Source: JBBKWQ01 sp037969115 (lineage in GTDB: Bacteria > Actinomycetota > Acidimicrobiia > Acidimicrobiales > Ilumatobacteraceae). Taken from it: a stretch of DNA of 46,764 nucleotides. A program made the translations under genes and the position numbers. The stretch's first letter is position 1; every line of letters begins with the position of its first letter. The notes under the pieces are model-generated. The model saw only the letters and a list, made by a program, of their open reading frames with translations, had not been told where the DNA came from and made no database searches. This document shows positions 1 through 7,730 of this stretch, piece after piece. The stretch covers positions 1 to 46,764 of the forward strand of contig JBBKWQ010000359.1 in assembly GCA_037969115.1 (NCBI GenBank). The letters are read 5' to 3'.

Positions 1-120
1 GGAAGCGCTCAAAGCTTCTTGGCGACCGATCCATTCACCGTGATCCGGTTCTGAATCCGCTCAAAGCGCATTCCGTACCACCGGTGGTTCCGGAAGCGCT
101 CAAAGCTTCTTGGCGACCGA
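1..120. repeat. End of a 91-bp tandem repeat with hairpin-forming core
   Basis: Bases 1-29 and 92-120 are identical, so the window opens inside a tandem array with a 91-bp period: one full unit (30-120) plus the tail of another. The centre of the unit holds the perfect palindrome ACCACCGGTGGT at about 77-88. It is flanked by near-complementary arms (AGCGCATTCC and GGAAGCGCT) and by direct repeats of CGCTCAAAGC. The repeat starts 8 bases past the stop codon of the minus-strand methyltransferase gene. A diverged copy lies at 32501-32579. Confidence 0.85.
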
Positions 121-127
121 ATTGCGG

Positions 128-859
128 TCAGTCGCGGCGAGCTGAGACGAGCAGGAAGGGCGGTCGGTCCCGCTCGACGGTCCACGAAGGATGTTCGGCG
201 ATCTGAGCGTCGGACGGTCCCCACTCGACCATCGCAGTCAGCTCGAATCCCGACCGGCGCAGCAGGGTGACGTAGGTGGCGATCGTACGGTGCTGCTTCA
301 CGACGCCGGGTGCGAGCCAGTCGGTGGTGCGCGGTCCCTCGAGCAGGTAGTGATCGACCGGCCAGACCCGGGGGCCGTCCGGGAGATCGACGAACGACGG
401 ATTCGACGGCGCGGTGAAGAGCGGATGTTCGACCGAGAACACCAGGCCGCCACCGGGGCGCAGCGACCCGTGTACCTCGCGGAACAAGCCGTCGAGGTCG
501 ACGATGTAGTGCAGCGTGAGTGAGCTGTACACAACATCGAAGTGGTCGGTATGAAGCTCGAGATGCTCCAGATCCTGGCGCTGGTACACGATCTCGTCGT
601 CGCTGGTTCGAGACGCTGCGTGCGTCAGCATCTTCTCGGAGAGATCGATGCCGAGCACCGAAGCGGCGCCCGCCGACATGGCCCACCGGGCGAACCAGCC
701 GTATCCGCACCCGAGATCGGCGACATGTGTACCGTCGAGGTCAGGCAGCATCTCGACGAGGGTGGGCCACTCTGGAGCACCATCGAGCCCGTTCACAGAG
801 CGGGGAAGACGAGAGTACGCCTCGAAGAACTCGTCATCGTCGTAGATGTTCTGCGCCAC
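128..859 (-). CDS. Class I SAM-dependent methyltransferase
   Basis: This 243-residue protein has the Rossmann-type SAM-binding motif VADLGCGYG at residues 46-54. An acidic strand-2 end follows (GIDLSEKM), and a post-motif region DVVYSSLTLHYI resembles the Methyltransf_11 group (UbiE/BioC-like small-molecule methyltransferases). Length fits the family. The substrate cannot be told from the sequence. The GTG start is chosen because TACCTT lies 6 bases upstream, as in a leaderless transcript. The gene is divergent from the AAA ATPase gene at 919, with 59 bases between the start codons. Its stop codon is followed almost at once by the 91-bp hairpin repeat. Confidence 0.85.
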   Translation of the reverse strand: MAQNIYDDDEFFEAYSRLPRSVNGLDGAPEWPTLVEMLPDLDGTHVADLGCGYGWFARWAMSAGAASVLGIDLSEKMLTHAASRTSDDEIVYQRQDLEHLELHTDHFDVVYSSLTLHYIVDLDGLFREVHGSLRPGGGLVFSVEHPLFTAPSNPSFVDLPDGPRVWPVDHYLLEGPRTTDWLAPGVVKQHRTIATYVTLLRRSGFELTAMVEWGPSDAQIAEHPSWTVERDRPPFLLVSARRD

Positions 860-865
860 GGCCTG

Positions 866-871
866 AAGGTA
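866..871 (-). promoter_or_regulatory. Putative leaderless -10 (TACCTT) of the methyltransferase
   Basis: TACCTT on the minus strand ends 6 bases before the GTG at 859. It supports that start over internal alternatives. No clear -35 is seen. Confidence 0.4.
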
Positions 872-905
872 CCTGGCCGAAGGGACACGGGGTTGCCGGC
901 GCAGC

Positions 906-911
906 TAGGTT
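906..911 (+). promoter_or_regulatory. Putative leaderless -10 (TAGGTT) of the AAA ATPase gene
   Basis: TAGGTT ends 7 bases before the ATG at 919. It argues against any upstream in-frame start, since the reading frame stays open back to 520. Confidence 0.45.
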
Positions 912-918
912 CGCAGCC

Positions 919-2328
919 ATGACTGAACGACCGGGCACGCTTGGCGAGTTGCGAGCATCTGGATGGGTCTCCCGTTCGGTGAAGGACGAGATCCGGGCGA
1001 ACGCGGTCGAGAAGATCGCTGCCGGTGAACCGATGTTCGCCGGCGTGCTCGGCTACGAACACACCGTGATGCCACAGCTCGAGAACGCGCTGCTGGCTGG
1101 TCATGACGTCATCTTCCTGGGCGAGCGCGGCCAAGCCAAGACGCGCATGATCCGCTCGCTCACCGACCTGCTCGACGAGTGGATGCCCATCGTCGCCGGC
1201 AGCGAGATCAACGACGATCCCTTCTCGCCGAGCTCCAAGTACGGCCGCGATCTCGTCGCCGAGTACTGCGACGAGACCCGTATCGATTGGGTGCACCGCG
1301 ACAAGCGCTACGGCGAGAAGCTCGCCACCCCCGACACGTCGATCGCCGACCTGATCGGTGAAGTCGACCCGATCAAGGTCGCCGAGGGCCGCTACCTCAG
1401 CGACGAGCTCACGCTCCACTACGGCCTCGTGCCGCGCACCAACCGTGGCATCTTCGCCATCAACGAACTCCCCGATCTCGCCGAGCGCATCCAGGTCGGT
1501 CTGCTGAACGTGCTCGAGGAGCGCGATGTGCAGGTGCGCGGTTACAAGATCCGCCTTCCCATCGACGTGATGCTGGTGGCGTCGGCGAACCCGGAGGACT
1601 ACACCAACCGGGGCCGCATCATCACGCCGCTCAAAGACCGCTTCGGCAGCCAGATCCGTACGCACTACCCGCTGGAGACCGCACTCGAGTTCGCGATCAT
1701 GAAACAGGAGGCACGGTCGCTATCGGTGGCCGGCGTTGCATCGGTCGACGTGCCCGACTATCTGGGTGAGGTCGTGGCGACGTTCAGCCAACTCGCCCGG
1801 GCCAGCAACCACGTGAATCAGCGCAGCGGTGTCAGCGTGCGGTTGAGCGTGGCCAACTACGAGGCACTGGCGGCGAATGCGCTACGGCGCGGGCTGCGGG
1901 CGGGTGAACACGACGTGGTGGCTCGGGTCGATGACCTCGACGCACTCGCCGCCAGCTCGATCGGCAAGATCGAGATCGAGTCGCTCGAAGAGGGCAGCGA
2001 AGGGGCGATCTTCGAGAATCTCGTTCGGGGTGCTGTTCTCACTGTCTTCAAGGACCGGGTCGACCCTTCGCACACCCTCGAGGTGGTCGATGCGTTCGAG
2101 GAGGGCGCCGTAGCGCACACCGGTGAGGATCTCGACAGTGTCTCGCTCGCAGGGTTGATCGAACACATGCCGGCACTCGCAGCACCGGTGGCGGCGCTCA
2201 CAGGCGGAGCGGAGTCTCCTTCGGCGGTAGCGGCAGCAATCGAGTTCGTGCTCGAAGGCCTGCACCTCTCGAAGCGTCTCAACAAGGACTCGTCCGGATC
2301 GAGAGCCACCTACCGCAGTCGGCTCTGA
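919..2328 (+). CDS. MoxR / Mg-chelatase subunit I-like AAA+ ATPase
   Basis: This 469-residue AAA+ protein is of the MoxR/BchI-like kind that remodels protein complexes together with a VWA-domain partner. Visible motifs are a Walker A variant GERGQAKTR (residues 68-76), a Walker B region IFAINELPDL (178-187), and sensor-1 ASANPEDYTN followed by the arginine-rich PLKDRFGSQIRTHYP. It lacks tetrapyrrole-pathway neighbours, so Mg-chelatase activity is unlikely; a chaperone-like ATPase is the better reading. The probable partner is the VWA protein at 5051-7060, but three minus-strand genes lie between them. The ATG at 919 is preferred to upstream in-frame codons because a TAGGTT hexamer lies 7 bases upstream and the conserved sequence starts soon after. 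Confidence 0.85.
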   Translation: MTERPGTLGELRASGWVSRSVKDEIRANAVEKIAAGEPMFAGVLGYEHTVMPQLENALLAGHDVIFLGERGQAKTRMIRSLTDLLDEWMPIVAGSEINDDPFSPSSKYGRDLVAEYCDETRIDWVHRDKRYGEKLATPDTSIADLIGEVDPIKVAEGRYLSDELTLHYGLVPRTNRGIFAINELPDLAERIQVGLLNVLEERDVQVRGYKIRLPIDVMLVASANPEDYTNRGRIITPLKDRFGSQIRTHYPLETALEFAIMKQEARSLSVAGVASVDVPDYLGEVVATFSQLARASNHVNQRSGVSVRLSVANYEALAANALRRGLRAGEHDVVARVDDLDALAASSIGKIEIESLEEGSEGAIFENLVRGAVLTVFKDRVDPSHTLEVVDAFEEGAVAHTGEDLDSVSLAGLIEHMPALAAPVAALTGGAESPSAVAAAIEFVLEGLHLSKRLNKDSSGSRATYRSRL

Positions 2329-2368
2329 CGCCGATCGAGCTCTGCGTACGCAATCGGGCGGTCGACTG

Positions 2369-3466
2369 TCAGCCGAGTGCCTGCTTGAAGTCGTCCCACA
2401 GATCATCGATGTCTTCGCATCCCACGCTGAGCCGGATCAAGGAGGGCGGGATGCGTTCCTGGCCGGGGATGACGGCTCGACGTTCCATGGTCGACTCGAC
2501 CCCACCGAGGCTCGTGGCGTGGTTGACGAGCTGAACACGTCGGCAGACTTCGGTGGCACGTTCGCCGCTTCCGACGGTCTCGAACGACAGCATCGCGCCG
2601 AACCCGGTCATGAAACTCTTCGCCACCTCGTGGGTGCCATGGCTCGCCAGCCCCGGGTACAGCACGCGTGTGATCGCCGAATGACGTTCGAGTCGACGGG
2701 CCAGTTCCATAGCGTTCTGTTGCGCCCGCTCGAGACGGAGACCCAATGTTCGGGCACCGCGGATGGTGAGGAACGCTTCCATGGCTCCGATCGTCGCTCC
2801 GTAGAGCAGCCGTCGATGGTGGAACTCCTCGTACAACTCGTCGTCACGGGTGATCAGCGCCCCCGCGAGCAGGTCGGAGTGCCCGCCGATGAACTTCGTC
2901 GCCGAATGCATCACCACGTCGGCGCCGTAGTCGAGTGGCTGCTGAACGAGCGGAGTCGCAAACGTGCTGTCGACTGCCACGAGCGTGCCGGCGGGGCGCG
3001 GCGCTCCGCAGATCGTCGGTAGGTCGGCAACGGTCATCAACGGGTTCTCGGGCGACTCGAGCCAGACGAGATCGCAGGTTTGGACCGCGTCGAGCCATCG
3101 TGGAGTGTCGGCCTGGTCGAGGCGGCGAACGGTCCACCGCCCCTGCGCCTCTCCTTCGTCGACGATGCCGGACACGCCGTGGTAAGGGTCTGCCGGCACG
3201 GCGATCTGCGATCCGACCGGGAGTCGGTGGAACACCACGGCGGCCGCGGCCATGCCCGACGCGAATGCCGACGCACGGCCGTGTTCGAGGCCACCCAGGA
3301 GCTGTTCGAGCGCATCGGTGGTGGGGGTGCCGTCCGACCGGCTGTAGAGCCGGTTGTCGGGAAGGTAGAAGTTGGACGCGAAGACCGGTGGCACGTTCAG
3401 TGGCTCGCCCGACGTCCTCGTTCGTCCCGAGGCGATCAACCAGGTCTGTGGGGTCCAGTCAGACAT
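2369..3466 (-). CDS. Cys/Met-metabolism PLP-dependent enzyme (cystathionine gamma-synthase/lyase-like)
   Basis: This 365-residue fold-type I PLP enzyme is of the trans-sulfuration family. The Schiff-base lysine is K191 in HSATKFIGGHSD, and D166 in VDSTFATP should bind the pyridine nitrogen. The N-terminal YSRSDGTPT resembles the family YSRxGNPT element, with Thr in place of Asn. Family members interconvert homoserine esters, cystathionine, cysteine and homocysteine; which reaction this one carries out cannot be decided from sequence. It is slightly shorter than typical MetB (about 380-400). The ATG start is backed by TAGTTT 7 bases upstream. It follows the GH1-like gene on the same strand but has its own promoter. 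Confidence 0.85.
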   Translation of the reverse strand: MSDWTPQTWLIASGRTRTSGEPLNVPPVFASNFYLPDNRLYSRSDGTPTTDALEQLLGGLEHGRASAFASGMAAAAVVFHRLPVGSQIAVPADPYHGVSGIVDEGEAQGRWTVRRLDQADTPRWLDAVQTCDLVWLESPENPLMTVADLPTICGAPRPAGTLVAVDSTFATPLVQQPLDYGADVVMHSATKFIGGHSDLLAGALITRDDELYEEFHHRRLLYGATIGAMEAFLTIRGARTLGLRLERAQQNAMELARRLERHSAITRVLYPGLASHGTHEVAKSFMTGFGAMLSFETVGSGERATEVCRRVQLVNHATSLGGVESTMERRAVIPGQERIPPSLIRLSVGCEDIDDLWDDFKQALG

Positions 3467-3473
3467 CGGGTCA

Positions 3474-3479
3474 AAACTA
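3474..3479 (-). promoter_or_regulatory. Putative leaderless -10 (TAGTTT) of the PLP enzyme gene
   Basis: TAGTTT on the minus strand lies 7 bases before the ATG at 3466, in the short gap after the GH1-like gene. Confidence 0.4.
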
Positions 3480-3502
3480 ACTCGTGACCGCTCCAGGCCG
3501 AA

Positions 3503-4411
3503 CTAGGCGATCGGAATCCAGGTGGTCGCGGCTGTTGTCGGAGTGCCATCTGGTTTGAACAGACCGAGTGAGTCCGTGCCGTCGACCGCTTCGGCGAGAA
3601 ACGCTGCGTCGATCCGCACCCCGTCGCTCACCGCGTCGGCCAGCGCCGCGTCGAGGGCTTCCAGCGACGCACCGAGATCGTCATGGTCGCGCTGCGGGTG
3701 CTCCGCGTTCGTGACGACGATGGGGAGCGCCGCGGAGTGTTCGGCAAGATCACGGATGAGCGTGCCGATCCGCTCGGCTTCGAACGCACTGTCGTGGTGG
3801 TCGGATGATCGGTCGTCGTCGACCCCGATGAGTGAGAGCCCCAGGTGGGTCGCTTCGGCATCGTCGTCGGGAAGCGAGTCGCGGTCGTCCGGGAGTCGGA
3901 ACGAGCGAACGACGGGGGTGTTGCCGCCAACGATGGACCACGTGTCGGACCACACCGATGCGACCGAACTCGGGGGCGTGAGGAATGGAATCCAGCCGGC
4001 CACTCGATCGCCGAAGTGTTCAGCAGCTGCTTCGACCCAGCGCGGCCACCATTTCGCGGCGGCATCGTCGTCGCCGAAGCCACCTTCGTTGTCGAACCAC
4101 TTCGGGACCCCTGCTTCATGCAGACACACCCAGGTCTGTGATCCGAGCGCTCGGGAGGCGTCGAGCAGTGAACCGTAGAACTCGACCCAGCCGGCGTCGA
4201 TGCTGCCAGGTCGGGGCAGGAGGCGACTCCAGTCGAGTGTGACGCGCACGGTGGAGATGCCGTGTTCACTCAGGTGTGCGAGATCGTCGACCCAGCGATT
4301 CCTGAACCCGTTGCCGGCGGTCGGTCCGAGTGTGTTCGACTCGGCGTGGCCCAACGTCGCCGCGGTCGAGAACATGGCGCCGTGCAGCGGAGCTGATTCG
4401 TGCTCACTCAT
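3503..4411 (-). CDS. Degenerate glycoside hydrolase family 1-like protein
   Basis: This 302-residue protein resembles a GH1 beta-glucosidase barrel: FSTAATLGHAE near the N-terminus, VRVTLDWSRLLPRPG at 55-69 (GH1: R-hydrophobic-S-WsRi-P-G), VCLHEAGVPKWF at 95-106 and FGDRVAGWIPF at 133-143. Normal GH1 enzymes are about 450 residues and use two glutamates, in TxNEP and (I/V)TENG. Here the first site reads FLTPPSS (143-149) and the second reads VTNAEH (233-238), so both catalytic glutamates are missing from their motifs. Much of the middle of the barrel is absent too. It is probably a non-catalytic binding or structural relative. It lies 21 bases downstream of the nucleotide cyclase on the same strand, so the two are likely co-transcribed. 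Confidence 0.65.
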   Translation of the reverse strand: MSEHESAPLHGAMFSTAATLGHAESNTLGPTAGNGFRNRWVDDLAHLSEHGISTVRVTLDWSRLLPRPGSIDAGWVEFYGSLLDASRALGSQTWVCLHEAGVPKWFDNEGGFGDDDAAAKWWPRWVEAAAEHFGDRVAGWIPFLTPPSSVASVWSDTWSIVGGNTPVVRSFRLPDDRDSLPDDDAEATHLGLSLIGVDDDRSSDHHDSAFEAERIGTLIRDLAEHSAALPIVVTNAEHPQRDHDDLGASLEALDAALADAVSDGVRIDAAFLAEAVDGTDSLGLFKPDGTPTTAATTWIPIA

Positions 4412-4432
4412 ACGGAGATCGTCATCGCACGG

Positions 4433-4981
4433 TCAGACGAACGGTGAGCGTGCCCAGGGCTCGCTGGTGTCGTGGTGTTCCACGCGGGTCGGCACACCCG
4501 AGAGCAGAACGATCTCGACGGGCCCGGGAAAGCCGTGCAGGTCCAGCTCGCCGTGTGGGCTGGCGGTGATGCCTTCCGGCAAGCGGTCGAGATGCATCGT
4601 CGGCATGAGCACCTCGGACACACCGGCGCGGTCACACAACCGCGAGGCCAAGTTGACGGCGGACCCGATGTAGTCGTCACCCTCGAAGAGCAATGCGTGA
4701 CCGGTGGTGATGCCGGCGCGCACGGTGAGTGGGGCGCAGACTTCACTGCAGCGATGGTGGAGTTCGAGCGCGAACGAGATCGCATCGAGGCGTTCGACGC
4801 CGACCACCATGCACCCGTCGCCGAGCCATTTCGCGATCCTGACGCCACGATCTGACGCGACCTCACGGACAATGGTGCGAAATGTGTGCAGGAGTCGACC
4901 GGCGGCATCGTCGCCGAAGGCAGCGGTGTAGTTGGTGAAACCCGAGAGATCGACGAAGACGAACGTTCGGGGGACCCGCAT
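4433..4981 (-). CDS. Class III adenylate/guanylate cyclase, stand-alone catalytic domain
   Basis: This 182-residue protein is essentially one class III nucleotide cyclase domain. The metal-binding aspartates are D11 (FVDLSGFT) and D55 (KWLGDG). K51 is the purine-selecting lysine position, and N110 and R114 in AVNLASR are the transition-state residues. The second base-selecting position, usually Asp or Thr before the VN, is a small residue (GSAVN), so ATP or GTP preference is uncertain. There is no sensor or membrane domain, so it would act as a soluble homodimer. The start is backed by TAGCCT 6 bases upstream. It is divergent from the VWA gene at 5051 and is followed by the GH1-like gene. Confidence 0.88.
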   Translation of the reverse strand: MRVPRTFVFVDLSGFTNYTAAFGDDAAGRLLHTFRTIVREVASDRGVRIAKWLGDGCMVVGVERLDAISFALELHHRCSEVCAPLTVRAGITTGHALLFEGDDYIGSAVNLASRLCDRAGVSEVLMPTMHLDRLPEGITASPHGELDLHGFPGPVEIVLLSGVPTRVEHHDTSEPWARSPFV

Positions 4982-4987
4982 GGGTTC

Positions 4988-4993
4988 AGGCTA
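4988..4993 (-). promoter_or_regulatory. Putative leaderless -10 (TAGCCT) of the cyclase gene
   Basis: TAGCCT on the minus strand lies 6 bases before the ATG at 4981. It is back to back with the VWA-gene promoter in a 69-base divergent gap. Confidence 0.45.
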
Positions 4994-5038
4994 CGGCTCG
5001 CGAACTCGGCTGCATGCGCATCGTGATGAAGACCGGAC

Positions 5039-5044
5039 TACGTT
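5039..5044 (+). promoter_or_regulatory. Putative leaderless -10 (TACGTT) of the VWA gene
   Basis: TACGTT ends 6 bases before the ATG at 5051. Confidence 0.45.
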
Positions 5045-5050
5045 CTGCAC

Positions 5051-7060
5051 ATGGCGCCGCGATTCACGTATTCACGATGGGACGGGACCCAGCGGGGTTT
5101 CGACCTCGATGCCGATGCGCTGCTCGCCGAGATGACCGACGAGCTCCTGTACCACGGTGACGTGAACGCGGCGCTGCGTCAGATGATGCAGAACGGGTTG
5201 ACCGACCGAGAAGGCAACCGAATGCAGGGTTTGCGCGAGCTCCTGCAGAAACTGCGCCAGGAACGACAGGAACGACTCGAGCGTTTCGATCTCGGCGGCG
5301 TGTACGACGAGATCTCCCGCGAGCTCGATGACATCATCGACGAAGAGCGACACGCGATCGACAACGCGGTGAGCGACGCCGAGCACAGTGGTGACGAGCG
5401 CCGCGCCGACAACGCCCGGACTGCAGCGTTCGAGCGCAACATGCGGCTCGACATGATGCCGAACGATCTCGCCGGAAAGTCTCGCGAGCTCGGTGAGTAC
5501 GACTTCGAGTCGAACGACGCCCGGCAACGGTTCGAACAGTTGATGGACCGCCTCCGTCAGGAATTGATGCAACAGGCGGTCGATCAGATGAGCGGCGCGA
5601 TGGAGAACATGTCGGCGGCCGACATGCAGGCGATGAAGGACATGCTCGCCGGTTTGAACGAGATGCTCGAGCGTCGTGAACGAGGTGAAGATCCCGGATT
5701 CGACGAGTTCATGGACCGGTTCGGTCAGTTCTTCCCCGAGAACCCAGAGACGCTCGACGAGTTGCTCGAGCAGATGGCCCGGCGCATGGCGGCGATGCAG
5801 GCGATGCTGAACTCGATGACACCCGAACAACGAGCCCAGCTCCAGCAGCTCTCCGATCAGCTACTCGGCGACATGGATCTGCGGTGGCAGATGGAACAAC
5901 TCGGCGGCCACCTCCAACAGCAGTTTCCACAGATGAATTGGGATCAGTCGTACGACTTCGATGGTCAGGACCCGATGGGTCTCGCCCAGGCGATGCAGGC
6001 GATGGCCGATCTCGGCGATCTCGATCAGCTCGAGAATCTGATGCAGAACGCGACGAATCCGGGTGCCTTGGCGGAGGCCGACATGAGTCGGGTCCGCGAC
6101 CTCATGGGTGATGACGCAGCCCGCTCGCTCGAGCGTCTCGCCGAACTCACCAAGATGCTCGAAGACGCCGGGCTCATCAACGCGAAGGACGGACGTCTCG
6201 AGCTCACGCCGAAAGGTCTTCGGGCCATTGGCAACAACGCATTACGTGACCTGTTCTCGAATCTGTCGAAGGACAAGATCGGCCAACACGAGCAGAACGC
6301 CATGGGGCAGGGGCACGAGCGCACCTACGACACCAAGCCGTACGAGTACGGCGACTCGTTCCAACTCGACCTCCACCGAACGATTCGGAACGCCCTGCGG
6401 CGTAACGGCCCGGGAACGCCGGTCCGTTTGTCGCCCGACGACTTCGAGATCGATCGCACCGAACATCTCACGCGGTCTTCCACGGTGCTGATGCTCGACC
6501 TGTCGATGTCGATGCCGATGCGCGACAACTTCTTGCCGGCCAAGAAAGTGGCCATGGCGTTGCACACGCTCATCTCGTCGCAGTTCCCGCGCGACTTCCT
6601 GGGTCTCGTCGGGTTCTCGAAACTGGCGCGGGCGATCACGCCGCAGGAACTGCCCGGAGTGTCATGGGACTTCGACTACGGCACCAACATGCACCACGGC
6701 TTCGCGCTCGCGAGGCAGATGCTCGCCCGGCAGCCCGGCACGAAGCAGATCATCATGATCACCGACGGCGAGCCGACCGCCCACATCACGCCTCGCGGCG
6801 ACGCCGTGTTCAGCTACCCGCCGACGCGTGACACCGTGGAGGCGACCTTGCGTGAAGTGGTGAGGTGCACGAAGGCAGACATCCGGATCAACATCTTCGT
6901 GCTCGATGCCACCAGTGCGCTCGCCGCCTTCATCGAACAGATGACCCAGCTCAATCGCGGGCGGGCCTTCTTCACGACGAACGAGTCGTTGGGCGACTAC
7001 GTCTTGGTCGACTTCATCGAACACAAGCGCACGATGACCCGGAGTCGGCGAGCCGGCTGA
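5051..7060 (+). CDS. VWA-domain protein, probable partner of the MoxR-like ATPase
   Basis: This 669-residue cytoplasmic protein has a long helical N-terminal half. That half has charged coiled-coil-like stretches up to about residue 150 and a Met/Gln-rich region at about 170-340. A C-terminal von Willebrand factor A domain follows. Its MIDAS is complete: D483-S485-S487 in LDLSMSMP, T545 in YGTNMHHG and D572 in ITDGEP. This is the layout of VWA proteins that work with MoxR or chelatase-I ATPases, and the only such ATPase here is at 919-2328. There is no signal peptide. The two genes share a strand but are separated by three genes on the other strand, so they are not one operon here. Confidence 0.85.
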   Translation: MAPRFTYSRWDGTQRGFDLDADALLAEMTDELLYHGDVNAALRQMMQNGLTDREGNRMQGLRELLQKLRQERQERLERFDLGGVYDEISRELDDIIDEERHAIDNAVSDAEHSGDERRADNARTAAFERNMRLDMMPNDLAGKSRELGEYDFESNDARQRFEQLMDRLRQELMQQAVDQMSGAMENMSAADMQAMKDMLAGLNEMLERRERGEDPGFDEFMDRFGQFFPENPETLDELLEQMARRMAAMQAMLNSMTPEQRAQLQQLSDQLLGDMDLRWQMEQLGGHLQQQFPQMNWDQSYDFDGQDPMGLAQAMQAMADLGDLDQLENLMQNATNPGALAEADMSRVRDLMGDDAARSLERLAELTKMLEDAGLINAKDGRLELTPKGLRAIGNNALRDLFSNLSKDKIGQHEQNAMGQGHERTYDTKPYEYGDSFQLDLHRTIRNALRRNGPGTPVRLSPDDFEIDRTEHLTRSSTVLMLDLSMSMPMRDNFLPAKKVAMALHTLISSQFPRDFLGLVGFSKLARAITPQELPGVSWDFDYGTNMHHGFALARQMLARQPGTKQIIMITDGEPTAHITPRGDAVFSYPPTRDTVEATLREVVRCTKADIRINIFVLDATSALAAFIEQMTQLNRGRAFFTTNESLGDYVLVDFIEHKRTMTRSRRAG

Positions 7061-7261
7061 CGTTCGCGCGACGCCCCTGGTCACCGCAGGTTCGAAATGC
7101 TCTCTTGCGTTCTTGTGATGTGATATGCGAGAATCACATGCACGTAATTACATCGGTGTAAAGAGACTTGTACCGACAATCGCGTGCACGACCAAATTCG
7201 AAGGAAACAATCGCGACCGCCGATCACCGAGCGGCACCGGACCACGGCAGGGGTCCACACT
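7061..7261. other. Intergenic leader/promoter region of whiB
   Basis: About 200 bases with no gene. The stretch around 7105-7165 is clearly more AT-rich than its surroundings and holds an inverted repeat at 7119-7138 plus a possible -10 TAATTA at 7145-7150. The rest up to the ATG at 7262 would be an untranslated leader. Such long leaders are common for whiB-like genes. Confidence 0.4.
7119..7138. promoter_or_regulatory. Inverted repeat TGTGAT-N8-ATCACA upstream of whiB
   Basis: TGTGAT at 7119-7124 and ATCACA at 7133-7138 are perfect inverted arms. A second TGTGAT overlaps just upstream (7114-7119). The arms resemble CRP/FNR half-sites (TGTGA/TCACA), but the spacing between the five-base cores is 10, not the usual 6. 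It is a candidate operator for the whiB gene only. Confidence 0.4.
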
Positions 7262-7540
7262 ATGAACGACAACATGCTCATTCCGATGGAAACCGCTGAG
7301 AACTGGCAAGACGACGCCAACTGTCTCGGCGTCGACCCTGACCTGTTCTTCCCCGAACGTGGCGCGTCCACGAGAGAGGCGAAGGAGGTCTGTCGGGGCT
7401 GCGTCGTCCGCGAGGACTGCCTCGAATTCGCCCTTCAGAACGGGGAGAAGTTCGGTATCTGGGGTGGGCTCTCCGAGCGCGAACGGCGCCGGATCCGTCG
7501 CCAGCGCGCCCAGGCGGCGCGCAGCATCATCGGCGCCTGA
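7262..7540 (+). CDS. WhiB-family Fe-S transcriptional regulator
   Basis: This 92-residue WhiB-like protein has four [4Fe-4S] ligand cysteines at C21, C44, C47 and C53 (C-x2-C-x5-C in CRGCVVREDC). The family turn GIWGG is at 65-69, followed by a basic SERERRRIRR tail that would contact DNA. These proteins usually work by binding the sigma factor's region 4. The ATG at 7262 is preferred to an in-frame start 26 codons upstream, because the family begins near here and AGGGG lies just before it. tatA follows 16 bases downstream with its own promoter. A second WhiB gene faces it across a terminator. Confidence 0.93.
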   Translation: MNDNMLIPMETAENWQDDANCLGVDPDLFFPERGASTREAKEVCRGCVVREDCLEFALQNGEKFGIWGGLSERERRRIRRQRAQAARSIIGA

Positions 7541-7544
7541 ACGG

Positions 7545-7550
7545 TAGGCT
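7545..7550 (+). promoter_or_regulatory. Putative leaderless -10 (TAGGCT) of tatA
   Basis: TAGGCT ends 6 bases before the ATG at 7557, just after the whiB stop codon. Confidence 0.4.
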
Positions 7551-7556
7551 GTTCGT

Positions 7557-7730
7557 ATGCCTAGTGGCCCCGAATGGATCATCGTCCTCGTCATCGTTCT
7601 TCTCGTGTTCGGCGGCTCACAGCTGCCGAAGCTGGCAAAGAACCTCGGTAAGGCCCAGAAAGAATTCAAAGACGGACTCGCCGAAGGAACTGCCGAGACC
7701 GACAAGGACACCGGCGCCGACGAGAGCTGA
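7557..7730 (+). CDS. tatA: Twin-arginine translocase subunit TatA
   Basis: This 57-residue protein has one N-terminal membrane helix (about residues 7-19, WIIVLVIVLLVFG), then the TatA/E hallmark FGGSQLPKLAKNLGKAQKEF, an amphipathic helix and a short acidic tail. It would form the pore-like part of the Tat system that exports folded proteins. It is at the short end for TatA (usually 60-90). tatB and tatC are not in the window, which is common because actinobacterial tatA is often apart from tatC. A TAGGCT hexamer 6 bases before the ATG suggests its own leaderless transcript. Confidence 0.85.
   Translation: MPSGPEWIIVLVIVLLVFGGSQLPKLAKNLGKAQKEFKDGLAEGTAETDKDTGADES

Noticed and set aside
1..120. 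CRISPR array
   Set aside because: The repeated unit is 91 bp without separate short repeats and unique spacers, and no cas gene is nearby.
520..918. An upstream in-frame extension of the MoxR-like gene
   Set aside because: It overlaps the divergent methyltransferase gene in antisense, is Arg-rich, and lacks a promoter or ribosome site; the ATG at 919 has a TAGGTT hexamer.
919..2328. Magnesium chelatase subunit of chlorophyll or cobalamin synthesis
   Set aside because: No tetrapyrrole metal-chelation genes lie around it; the VWA partner and layout fit the general MoxR class better.
7119..7138. A true CRP binding site
   Set aside because: The half-sites fit but the spacing (10 instead of 6 bases between cores) does not; kept only as an inverted repeat.
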